Source of the DNA: Crambe crambe
Taxonomy: Eukaryota; Porifera; Demospongiae; Poecilosclerida; Crambeidae
Assembly: GCA_963924555.1 (NCBI GenBank)
Contig: OZ004594.1
Location: 3,317,563-3,381,562, forward strand
Reading direction: 5' to 3'
DNA length: 64,000 nucleotides
The position numbers were made by a program, and so were the translations under genes. Below are positions 31,541-49,277 of the stretch, in pieces. The number at the start of each line of letters is the position of its first letter. The first letter of the stretch is position 1. The notes beneath the pieces were generated by a model, which was not told where the DNA came from, searched no databases, and worked only from the letters and a program-made list of their open reading frames with translations.

Positions 31541-32859
31541 ATGAATTATAGGTGTGAACAGCTACTTATGTTAGTACTTCAACTGCTAGTCAGTATCATG
31601 GGGAGTACAGTCTTTGGACAAGGAAGCCAACATGGTTAGATTATGATACCTCCAATACCATGGGGAACTACAGTTTGAATATTATTATCTTGTCATGCAG
31701 TGCCATCATGCAGTCAACGAGGTGCAGTGAGGCTAGTTAATGGTAGCATCAGTTCCATAGGACGTGTAGAAATCTGCTCATATGATGCCATTGGTGGATT
31801 AGTATGGGGTACACTATGCCACAGACATTGGAATAACACTGATACTCAAATAGTGTGCCATGAGCTTGGATACACAGAGCTAGGTAAGCTAAATACTACT
31901 TTACAAGAACTTTCTATGCAAAATGGCCTGGGTATACACAATCTATTTGGCATTATGTACACCCCTATAATTTTACCTATGCAGGTCCAAAATTAGCTTG
32001 CACATCTGCCTGTTTTGGGAGTGGTAATGGTCCGATATTCATAAAAGAAAATGATAATTGTAACATACTGACTAGTACTTGCATCAGACTAGTAGAAAAT
32101 AATGAATGTGATCACAGCATGGACACTGGAGTGATATGTGGTAAGGATAAGTAGCTATATAGTTGATAAAAACATATGTATTGTGTTCAAAATTCAGTAT
32201 TTGGTTGAGAATTTATAACAAGATGAAATAAAGATTCTTAAATACATGATATCATGCTATGATCATAGAGATTCCACTGCAAGGCATGCAATGTGCTGCG
32301 GTAGCAAGAGAGGTACAATTTCCTCAGACACAGCAGTGCACTCAAAAAATTACCCAATGTACAAGAATGGCAGGAGGTCTGGGGATTATAGCATCTCTCA
32401 TGAGTTTGGGACTTATGGGCGTGGTTCTAGGATGGGTGTGGTCGTGTAAAAGGAAAAAGAGGAGCTCTACCATCAGGGAGACAGCCCAGAGGTGAGAATT
32501 GTAGTCTGTATGTTATTGATCAGTTCCATAAACTTCATAGAGATGATATCTCACGCCATGAAACAAGTGAAGAAATCACGAAAAATCCTGCTTACAAGAT
32601 AACAGTTCACTCCGAAGCATGCCAATCCGTTGAATACGGTACGATTGATCCCCAGGATTCACAACCACCCCCTCCTAATAGTTCTCCTGATCAAACACCC
32701 TCCATTTTATATGATAATATCATCGATAATCCTCCAAGGAGCTGGAGGGTGGAGGGAGAACACAGGGTACGTGATGCACAAGACACATCCCAACACACTG
32801 TCAGACTCCCAAGAGAAGAAGAGGTGGAAGCCAATGAAGTACAAATCTCTTATGTGTAA
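31541..32859 (+). CDS. SRCR receptor unit K with two ITIM-consensus motifs
   Basis: This is a predicted 312-residue receptor. Exons: 31541-31634 (signal peptide), 31701-31883 and 31985-32140 (one SRCR domain), 32305-32491 (short stalk and helix), 32541-32859 (tail); phases agree (1,1,1,2) and the total is divisible by three. The SRCR domain has AVRLVNG, GRVEI, WGTLCH, IVCHELGY, ACFGSGNGPI-like spacing and a terminal DTGVIC. The helix is followed by a KRKKR stop-transfer signal. The tail differs from all others: no YHVL repeats, but VEYGTI and ILYDNI both fit (S/I/V/L)xYxx(I/V/L), and it ends ISYV. This suggests recruitment of SH2 phosphatases, hence an inhibitory role, which is inference. It is the last unit of the array. 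Confidence 0.8.
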
Positions 32860-33448
32860 CACAAATAAAATCAAGCCAACTAGCTAGCAAGATGCATGAG
32901 TTATCGGTTTTTTATTTCAAAGTTGTTACAACAGTAAATGACCAATGTATGTGGCATTACCGTACTACTATTCTTACCTGTAGCTAGCTATGTTGTGTGA
33001 GCTGATACAAAATATATCACCATGCTACATACATGGCATTACTGCACTACTATTCTTACCTGTATAGCTATGTTGTGTGAGTTGATACAACCATGCTACG
33101 TACAGTATACATAGCAGGGAAAATATAATGTCAGGATGTCACTTTCCATGGATGAATACCTCCATGCACACATGAACCTGACATTTTTTAGTTGAGCTGT
33201 ACTGAGTTATACTTTATACTAGCATAATGTTATTGGTTATCACTTCAAAGTTAACAGTAAATGACCAATGCCAACATTGATTTTGTATGTGGGATTGTTG
33301 ACCATTCTTACCTGTTTCTTTGTAAAATTGAAGCGTGGACCATAAATTCTCTCATGAAATCCACAAATTTTACCCCATGGACCATTTCATTTTATCCCAT
33401 GAAAAAATATAATGTCCCTGATGTAGCATTGCTTACATACCACAACTA
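32860..33448. other. Spacer between receptor array and KATNIP-like gene
   Basis: An 82-base unit containing ctactattcttacctgta and tatgttgtgtga occurs twice (32952-33033, 33034-33111), and a fragment recurs near 33300. Nothing else was recognised, and in particular no exon for the expected end of the KATNIP-like gene. Confidence 0.5.
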
Positions 33449-40391
<6,943 letters not shown>

Positions 40392-40513
40392 GAAAAGAGT
40401 TCGCGGCGATTGTTTGTAAAATACGCCTAATTAATGCGCACCTTGACAACGAGGTTCGGGTCAAAGGTGAGTTTCTATTTGATGCACACTTATTCAAAGA
40501 CAAGGGAACAAAA
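40392..40513. promoter_or_regulatory. Bidirectional promoter region, KATNIP-like / DNAJC11
   Basis: Only 122 bases separate the two start codons, which point away from each other. The segment must hold both 5' untranslated regions and shared promoter elements. It contains gttcgcggcgatt and the sequence ccttgacaacgagg. No TATA box is obvious. Confidence 0.6.
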
Positions 40514-42187
40514 ATGACGGATGATTTCTATGCATATGATGAAGAGATTCTTCGTGAACTGAAGGAAGAAGAGGAAAGTTATGAGTATTATACACTCCTC
40601 AATGTAGGCAGAAACGCTGACCAGGATGAGATTAAGCGAGCTTATCGCCGCCTCTGTAGAATCTATCATCCTGACAGATATCAAGATGAACAAAAGCAGA
40701 AGACAGCTACAGAGCTTTTCAGACGCATCCAGGAAGCGTACAAGATTTTAAGTGATCCTCGGACGAAATCCATCTATGATAAGAGAGGCAGAGCAGGTCT
40801 GGATGACGATCTGGCTGTGATTGAGCGTACAACCTTACCATCTGAGCTCATAGAAGAGTATGAGAAACTAAGAGAGTTATGGGAAGAGCGTACATTCATC
40901 CAAGATTGTAATCCAGCTGGGAACTTCAGGATGGACATAAACGCAAGTTCCTTGATTGACAGGGGAAGAAATCTAGTTACTGTCGATAAATTCCAGGTCC
41001 AGCAATCGGTTGATGCAATGGTATCGAAATCAGATATTGGTAAAGTTACAGGAATGCTCTCTGTTCCAAAACAGCAGCCAGTGTTTGGTGGAATCCAGTT
41101 ATCTCTCCAGCATATTTTCACCAGTCAGAACTGGGTGAGATTTTCAACAATGATGAATAATCAACCTAGCATTGGAGTTGAAGGCTACCATGCATTGGGT
41201 AGTAATATGTATCTCACGGGTAGTTCCATCTTCAGTATTACGAATACTGGACAAATCGGTTTGGGGATGAATGCCAGTATCACTCGAAAGCTGAGTGATT
41301 CTACATCAGGCACTATATCTGTTAAGAATCTGGGTGCTGTTTCTTCCATTAGAGTCATGCACCATCTTTCGCCCACTACTAGTCTTGTTGGAGAAGCATC
41401 AGTTGGCGAGGAAGAGTCTTATATGAAAGGTGTACTACATTACGAGCCCTTTGCTTCATATTCACTCAATGCTGGATTACAGATTGGTACAATGGGGACT
41501 GATGTCCTTTATGGAGTGGAACACAATTTTGCCAAACTCACCACAATTGGGGCAACCGTTCTCTTCGGTCCAGTTCACGGAGTGGTCCTGAAGATGAAAT
41601 TCTCACGAGCTCTCATGAATTTCCGTCTAAGGATCAAACTCTCTGACTTTATTGGTTTATCTGGTATATTCTACGCCACTACCATCCCACTGGTTTTGTA
41701 TGCCTTGATCAAAGGTCTTGCAATTGCCCCAATACTGAGGAGAGAGAGATTACAGGAAATCATGGAGAAGAAAAACGAGAGAGCAAAGGAGATTTTGAAA
41801 AAGAAGAAAATGGCCGAATCTGCCATTGAACTGATGCAAGAAACATTCGAACGGATAATGAGTACGGAACAAGCAAAGCACGGGCTACTGATCATCGAGG
41901 CATGGTATGGAAAGCTCATTGATCACCATTCTGATGATGGATTATTGGAACCAAAAGTTATCAACGTGCAAGTTCCGTTACAGTGCTTGGTGGTGGATTC
42001 GAAATTGATTCTACGAGAGAACAGTAAAGCAGATCTTCCTGGATTTTATGATCCTTGTATAGGGGAAAAGAAATCTCTTCGAGTGATATACGAATTTCGG
42101 GGGATGCCTCATGAAGTGACAGTGGGCAACTCAGAGCCTCTTATCATTCCTAGAATGTCACACAGGGTGGTCAACCTGGTTGACTAA
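40514..42187 (+). CDS. DNAJC11: DNAJC11 family J-protein, single exon
   Basis: One uninterrupted frame of 557 residues, close to the vertebrate protein length (about 559). The J domain spans roughly residues 24-90 with the HPD motif at 52-54 and the DPRTKSIYDKRG end. A beta-rich middle follows, then a hydrophobic segment at about 380-405 (GLSGIFYATTIPLVLYALI), a charged coiled-coil (EIMEKKNERAKEILKKKK), and the conserved C-terminal DUF3395-type region with RVIYEFRG. DNAJC11 associates with MICOS/MIB complexes at mitochondrial inner/outer membrane contacts and supports cristae. The absence of introns among intron-rich neighbours is notable and could reflect an old retroposition or intron loss. 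It shares a 122-bp promoter with the KATNIP-like gene. Confidence 0.95.
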   Translation: MTDDFYAYDEEILRELKEEEESYEYYTLLNVGRNADQDEIKRAYRRLCRIYHPDRYQDEQKQKTATELFRRIQEAYKILSDPRTKSIYDKRGRAGLDDDLAVIERTTLPSELIEEYEKLRELWEERTFIQDCNPAGNFRMDINASSLIDRGRNLVTVDKFQVQQSVDAMVSKSDIGKVTGMLSVPKQQPVFGGIQLSLQHIFTSQNWVRFSTMMNNQPSIGVEGYHALGSNMYLTGSSIFSITNTGQIGLGMNASITRKLSDSTSGTISVKNLGAVSSIRVMHHLSPTTSLVGEASVGEEESYMKGVLHYEPFASYSLNAGLQIGTMGTDVLYGVEHNFAKLTTIGATVLFGPVHGVVLKMKFSRALMNFRLRIKLSDFIGLSGIFYATTIPLVLYALIKGLAIAPILRRERLQEIMEKKNERAKEILKKKKMAESAIELMQETFERIMSTEQAKHGLLIIEAWYGKLIDHHSDDGLLEPKVINVQVPLQCLVVDSKLILRENSKADLPGFYDPCIGEKKSLRVIYEFRGMPHEVTVGNSEPLIIPRMSHRVVNLVD

Positions 42188-42376
42188 TGTATCTCTTCTC
42201 ACATACAATATGATTATTATCTCAAAATTATTATTGCTTCAGTTTATTTTTCCCGCCAAATACCACGAAATCACTATAGCAACTAGAACAAGCAGGCAGG
42301 GTGGGCACAAACAAGGAAAGTTTGCTTATTAAGAGCTCTGCTTTTAGAAACCTGTACGTCGGGACTAGCTAGATAA

Positions 42377-43967
42377 ATGCCTCTGGTGCTCAGAGCGAAG
42401 TGCGTGTTGGTTGGTAAGTGCTGGGGAAACGGAGGGTGTATGATTTTATCCTCAACCTATGCCTTGTATGTTGTGATAAATAACGATATAGGAGATAGCA
42501 CAGTAGGTAAGAGTGCTCTCACTCAAGCCTTTGCCAGTGATGGAACTCATATTCCTAAAGCCTATACCATGGTAAGTTTGATAGCTTTCTCATGTGTTGT
42601 ATTGGGCATATAGGCCTATAGGTAATGTTGATATGTTGATATTTTTCTCTAGACCACTGGTGTTGATGTCTGTGTCAAATCAGTTCAGATGCAGAAATCT
42701 GAAGATACAGTGGTGAGTTAACCATCATGAGGTTCCAATTGCATGCCCCTTCCCTTTGGCCTTCAAGCCCTATTTATATCAAGCCTGTAGACAAGCTAGA
42801 TAAGAAACTCCTCCTCTCAAATCGGGGCACTTTTTTTCTGGTTCCTGAAGTGAGAGGTTCTGCTGTGTCTTTTATAATGACTAGGAGCTTTATATCTACG
42901 ACTGTGCTGGGAAGGAGATATTCTATGACTATGTTCAACAGTTTGTGAGTTATTTTAATTAGCAATAATGACCATTAGATGACAAGGTTTGATTCTTATG
43001 TTTAGTGGGACGATCCCAGTGTCATTATGATAATTTATGATGTGACTAATAAAGAATCATTCGATTCATGTGCCAATTGGTTTAAGAGAGTAGTAGCACG
43101 GAAAAGCTCTCCTGATGTTTTCCTACCAGGTATGTTAGTTTTTAATTTAGCTACCATCTTGATTACTACCTAGAGAAGCATTTTGATTGGGAAAATTCAT
43201 AGCATTACAGTGAAACCTCTGACAGGATAACCTCTAAGTATAGGACACTTGTTTTAATAGGACCAGTCATTATCTTCTGTATAAAGGATACCGGTAAAGC
43301 AGAGCTATTGCGAACGGCGGGGCTATTCCGAACAAAATTCCTTGAGCTTATGAGCTCTATTTTGATATATTCTACTATTATAGTAGATTATATCTTCTAA
43401 CATTGAGCTCAGAAGTCTCAGTATAGTATCAGAAATATTTGGTTACCTGCCGTTCGGAATAGCCCCGCTTCAAAACACAAAATTCTTGTCCGTTATTGAG
43501 AGGTTTCACTGTACCAGGGCACATTGAACTAGCAAGTAGCTTCCTGGAGGGTTCTTTATCAGAGGTTTGGTGGCCATTTTTGGTACATTTCCTCTGTTAC
43601 ATGTACTGGTCCTTTAACCTGTATTATCATCTTGATTTGAAGGGGCTCTGGTTGCTAATAAGGTAGACATTGAGGACCAGAGAGTGGTGGATATGAAAAT
43701 GGGACAGGGGTTTGCTGCCAACAATTCCCTTGATTATTTTGAATCCTCAATTGTAAGTTAATTCTTCTAGTGAAACCTGCCTACTGATGCCAGGGCATGT
43801 TTTATTGTTGTTGTTTTTTGGTGTTTTTTTTGCATTTCATCTTGTATTTACTGACTTAATTTTTGCAGAATCACCATGAAAACTATATGTTTCCTTTCCA
43901 TTCACTTGCTGAGAAGTTTTATCAGCATTACCAAGAGAAAATAAAAGCATTTAAAGCCTTAACATGA
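42377..43967 (+). CDS. IFT27: IFT27 (RABL4) intraflagellar transport GTPase
   Basis: Seven exons join in frame: 42377-42413, 42492-42571, 42653-42712, 42885-42944, 43006-43129, 43643-43752, 43869-43967, giving 189 residues (vertebrate IFT27 has about 186). G-motifs are visible: P-loop GDSTVGKS, DCAGKE (G3), NKVD (G4). Other family blocks are YTMTTGVDV, IIYDVTNKESFDSC and the C-terminal FYQHYQEKIKAFKALT. IFT27 is a small Rab-like GTPase of the IFT-B complex that pairs with IFT25 and helps the BBSome leave cilia. It lies 190 bases after DNAJC11 on the same strand. The 5th intron contains inverted-repeat elements. No typical C-terminal prenylation cysteines are present, as known for this family. 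Confidence 0.95.
43206..43513. mobile_element. Inverted-repeat element in an IFT27 intron, with nested hairpin
   Basis: The ends are tacagtgaaacctct and agaggtttcactgta. A second perfect 17-bp inverted repeat, gcggggctattccgaac (43317-43333) and its complement (43452-43468), is nested inside. The outer ends match a family also seen in introns at 50.7, 53.4, 56.97 and 60.4 kb. Confidence 0.75.
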
Positions 43968-44151
43968 GTAAGGCGAATAAACATTCAACTTCAGTAGCTG
44001 GCAATAGTTCAGAGCAGCTGAAATGAATACCCACAGATCACTTATTCATGTTCTTGTCAAAATAAACGTTGCGCATGCGCATGAGGGCGCGTTCTAGCGT
44101 GGGCAGCTGAACTGGCAGCTCCGGATAGCTCTTGAGGGCCAGGGGAGAAGC

Positions 44152-47100
44152 ATGGATTATTCTCCTTCCACCACCCCTCTACACGATGCAGCACAATCAG
44201 ATAATGTGGAAGGAATCAGAGATTTACTGAAAAGTGGTGAGTGCAAAGTGAACTGTACTGATTCCAAGGGGAATACTCCACTGCATTATGCCTGTGCTAA
44301 AGGCCACCTAGGCACGATTTGGGCTTTACTTTCAAATAAAGCTGACGTGACAGCTAAAGATAAGTCTGGACGCACACCAATCATGCTGGCAGCCAAGAAT
44401 GGCAATAACACTGTAGTATGCACTCTGATGAAGGACTATGGATGCCTGGGTAATATAGTTGATAGCAATGGAAATACAGTGCTTCACTATGCCTGTTACA
44501 GTGACAGCATCACTCTAGTTCGGTTCCTTATAAAAGAATGCAGTGCTGATGTATCTGCTAGAAACAAAGATTATGACACACCGCTTCTTATTGCTGCTTC
44601 ATGTGGAAGAAGTACTGTTATGGACTGTCTGATTAGAGAATTCAATTGTGATACTGACGTCAAAGGTTGGTTGGGACGATCACTGCTGCACAATGCATGT
44701 AAAACTGACAACGTTGATCTAGTTCAGAATCTTATTTTGGAGCACAAGGCTGACGTGAGAGCAAAGGACGATGCCAATGACACACCACTCCACATTGCTG
44801 CTGAGAGTGGAAGTGAGAATGTTGCATTGCTCTTAATCAACTCATTTGGATGTGATGTCAAAGGTCGGGGTTCAATGAGAAGGAATTTGCTACATAAAGC
44901 ATCCATGGGCGGATGTGTGGTCCTGGTGAAAACATTGATACGTCAGTTTAAAGCCAATGTCGGAGCTCTTGACCAAGAGAATGATACACCACTCACTCTG
45001 GCTGCCCTATCTGGAAGGAAAACTGTTGTATTCTCCCTAATCAATGACTTTGGATGCAGTGTTGCAACACTTGGTTCTATGCAGGGAACTTTATTGCATC
45101 ATGCCTGTGAAAGTGGGAATATGGAGTTGGTGAGAGCACTCATCATGGATCACAACGCCGATACCACTAAGAGAAACGCTGAGAATAACACAGCACTCCA
45201 TGTGGCAGCACTATGCGGCAATACTGAGGTCACTTTATCACTGATTGATAGATTTCAGTGTGACCCTAAAACAACTGGATGGCTGGGAAGATCAACACTG
45301 CATCTAGCATGCATTGGAGGCAATGTCACCCTAGTTAGAACTCTGATACAAGATTATAAGTTGGATATCGATGCTCTGGATGAAAATGGTGATTCAATCT
45401 TGCATTTGGCTGTTTTGTATGGAAGAGAAGAAGTAGTGATGACACTAATCAAGCAATTTGGTCTTGGCATAAACATCAGAGGCAATCTAGGCAACTCTGT
45501 GCTGCATCAGGCATGCAAAGCCGGGAACCTTAATATAGTTCGAGCTCTGATTAAAAACTACAATGCCGATATTAACGATCGAGATATGAGTAATAATACC
45601 CCAGCTGACACAGCAGCATTGAATGGAAGAGATGATGTAGTATTGGCCTTGGTTGATGAATTCGGATATGATATTAATTCCAAAGGTGCCTTAGGTGGAT
45701 TGCTGCTTCATCAAGCATGCATAGGTGGCCATCTTGGTCTTATTCGAGCCTTAATACTGAAACATAAAGCTAATATCAATGCTATAAATGATGATGGCTA
45801 CACGCCACTGCAGGTGGCTGCTCTGACAGGAAGAGATGACGTTGTAACAGACTTTATCGAAACGCATAATTGTGATATCAGTATAAAAGATTCAAGTGGT
45901 AAATCATTGCTGCATTTGGCATGTAGAAATGGCTCTCTGCCTTTAGTTCAAAAACTGATACAGAAGTATAAGCTGGATCCAACTTTACCGGATTGTCTTG
46001 GTGATACACCTCTTCATATAGCAGCAATGTGTGGGAAGGAGGATGCCATATTCTATATGATCAATGAGATTGGCTGTGACTGCAATATCACTGGTAGCCT
46101 GCACAGGACACTGCTCCATCAAGCTTGCAGAGGAGGTTGTGTTAACCTTGTTCGAAATCTGATTGAGGAGCATAACCTTGATATTAATGCTCATGATCAA
46201 GAAGACTATACTCCTTTTCACATGGCGGCTTTATTTGGAAGAGAAGAAGTAATGGTAACCTTGACTAGAGATTTCCAATGTAATATCGGTGTTAGGGGAT
46301 CTGATGGCCAATCGTTGCTTCATTTAGTATCCAACAAAGAACATGTTGAAGCGATACCAATACTGTGTAAGTGGATGCCTTTATTGATAGCCGATAATGA
46401 AGGAAATACTCCTCTTCACACTTGTTCAGCCCTGGGTAACGTTAACAGCGCCAAGACACTATTGAAACAGAATGTCCCTGTTAAGATCAGGAACAAATTA
46501 GGAAAAACTCCAAGAGATGTAGCAACCGCTGAAATCAAGAAAGTAATTGATGGTTACCTAAGTGCAACAGTATCACATGTTGACTATAGTGCTTTACAAG
46601 ACTACGCCAAGAAGAAGTATTGTGCTACATCTCCACTTCAGAGAGTGTTCGTAGTTGGTGATTCTGGAACGGGTAAAACATCTCTCATTCGATCACTGAA
46701 AGGAGCAGGAAGAAAGGGAATTAGTGTCATACCCACAGCTGCAATAGACTTCAGCATCCACACTTGTAAACAGTTTGGGAGGACACTATACTACGATCTC
46801 TCTGGAGGTCTCGAGTATCACGCCTCGCATTCTGCCATCCTTGACACTTATACTACTTCCAATATTGGTGACAACATCTTTATTATCGTTGTTGACCTCA
46901 GACAAACGGTACAAGGCATCAAAGACTCCTTGTATTATTGGTTCTTATTCATCATGAACCAAAATTACTATTCTGGGAAAGGTCCTCATATATGTATAGT
47001 TGGAAGCCACTCAGATTTAGTACAATCAAAGCAAGATTTAAATGAGAAAACTGTGATTATCAGAGAAATTGGCGATGCTTATGATTTTCAGAAAGGGGTT

Positions 47101-49148
47101 TCAAGTGATATACAATATTTCATGTTACACTGCTCCAGACCAAGACCAAAAACAATTCAGACTATGCAAAGAGATGTGGCAAGTTTGACAGGAAAATCGC
47201 TTCCTTATGATCTATCACTTCCAGCAAGTATACTTTTGGGGTTGCTAGAGAGAGACTTTGTTGCTACGAGTGCCTGCTCCATTAATGTGATCATCTCACG
47301 CATCCAAGACAGTGGAATCTACCTGCCAACAAATGCTGCTTCACTTTATCCGTTTTTCGCTGAACTACATGCTGTGGGGGTATTATTTTTAGCAGGTGAT
47401 GCTACAGATAATGATCTACAAGTTGTATTGAATATCAATCAGTTCCTTACTGAAGTTCATGAAATTCTATTCTCGAGTGAGGCAGTGCTTAAAAGGGAAT
47501 GTTTCTCAAACAATGTTCCTTCCCCTTGCACTGGAATCATACCAGAGAAAATTCTTTGCCACTCTCTGAAAGATCCGGGCACAAAGGAATGCTTACTGCA
47601 TCTTCAGTACTGTGTAAGGATCAACCATAACCTCATCAATTATTTTTATTCACAACCTCAGTCATATTCAATCGACTCCAGCCGTTTCTTGCTATTTCCT
47701 GCCCTCTGCAGTTTGGAGAAAAGAGATGTTCTACATGGTGTTCGTCCTTTAAATAAATACCACACTGGCTATGGTTGGCTTGCACAATGTAGTGATATCC
47801 ACAAGCGTTTTCCTCAGCGTTTCATGCATATCCTCCAACTCAAGATTATTTCCAGTTTCACAGTGAAATCATGTGGGGAGCAGCTAGATGTGTTACCCAA
47901 ACAGAGGACTCATCAGCATTACTGTGCCATTTGGAAGACTGGCCTCCGTTTTATGACTGAGGAGGGAGTCGAGTGTACAGTTGAGATGGTAAACTGGAAT
48001 AACGGTGTGGTTATCATCACCAAAGGAGAAGATGAGCTCACGAATGAAAACTGCATTTATATCTTCCGGAGAATAGTCGGGTTTGCTTTGGAGATAAAGT
48101 CACAGTTCTGCCATTTCATTAAACCTCAGTTCTTTCTGCTTGACACCACAGACGAGGCTGAGTTCTTCCTCAAAAGTGACAACCTTCACCTATTCAATGA
48201 TGTGGAAAAGATATTACTTTCTCCCAGTGGACATGACTTTAGGAAGGTCCAGGCTGTACAAAAATACACATGGTTACAAAAATACACACTGTGGAACTGT
48301 CTCTTCAATATTGACATTCTTTCAATTCTAAAAGTGACAAAAACTGCTGATAGTGCTTGGCTGAAGCTTATAGCCATGTTAGGTCTGTCTCCCCAAGAAG
48401 TGAACTCTTTGACCTCATTGTCTGACAATCCAAGTGATTCAAAGAGACAAAGAACTGAAATTCTTCACAGCTGGATTGATTTTAAACTGAAGAATTCAAA
48501 GTATGGCCATATTTGCTGGCAAGACCTTGTGAGCAGCCTGGAACAAGTGGGGAATCATGGCACAGCTTCAGCTATCATCCAAACTTATGGTATATAGCTA
48601 GCTATGGTTGCATGCTAGCTACTTTATATAGTCCAGATTATTCCTCCTGGCATTAAGTTTGGCTTGTGTTACATATGGACCACAATAATTATGGTTGAGA
48701 AGGGTGTGTATAGTAGCCTCATGTCAAGATTTAAGATACATGCTAGAGAATGTCTACATATTGACCATTAGCTATTTATAGTGTAGCTATGACTATAGCT
48801 ATGGGTATCTTCTAAAGGAGTGTTCAAACACTAGCACTTATTATCCATGCAGGTATGCACATTGAGCTTCAACAAGAACTGCTGGACCCAGCCAATCACG
48901 ATCTTACTCCAACCCATGGCTTCATGAAAAGGTTTTCTCGACTGCTGCAGTCAAACTGGCAGCCCCTAGCTTGCCTGCTCTCCATTAGTAGCAGCGAGAT
49001 TGAACAACTGACTAGAGAAGGAAAAGGACTTTTGAAAAAAGACCTTTGCTTGAACATGCTGAAAAAGTGGAGCTCTAATGAAGGATCCACGTATGGTCAG
49101 CTATGCCAGACTTTAAGGTCTTTTTCACCTTTTCAGGACTTTAGTTAG
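44152..49148 (+). CDS. Ankyrin-ROCO protein with two C-terminal death domains
   Basis: Two exons: 44152-48589 and 48853-49148, joined through a split Gly codon, 1577 residues. Residues about 8-800 are some 22 ankyrin repeats (motifs such as GNTPLHYACAKGHL, DTPLHIAA). A Roc-type GTPase follows, with P-loop GDSGTGKTS near 838, DLSGG as G3 and SHSD in place of NKxD. A COR-like region then runs to about 1330. A first death domain lies at about 1400-1480 (AWLKLIAMLGLS... ILHSWIDFKL... DLVSSLEQVG), and exon 2 adds a second one (NWQPLACLLSISSSEIEQL, MLKKWSS, LCQTLRSF). The order resembles DAPK1 without its kinase. A role in death or inflammatory signalling is inferred. If the intron is kept, translation ends two codons later and the second death domain is lost. 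It is convergent with BBS1. Confidence 0.85.
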
Positions 49149-49277
49149 ACCAGACTGTACAACCCTTCCCCCTTTTGTAATGCTTTTTTTTTTTAAATAC
49201 CTTTTTATTTTCATTACAATGATAATTATGATGATGGATAGCTATATGGTTACTATTACAGTAAGAGTCTGCTCAGT

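Noticed and set aside
48590-48597. Stop of the long ankyrin frame at 48597 taken as the gene end
   Set aside because: A GT donor and a downstream AG acceptor join in phase to a second exon that encodes a death-domain-like segment; the stop is inside the intron.
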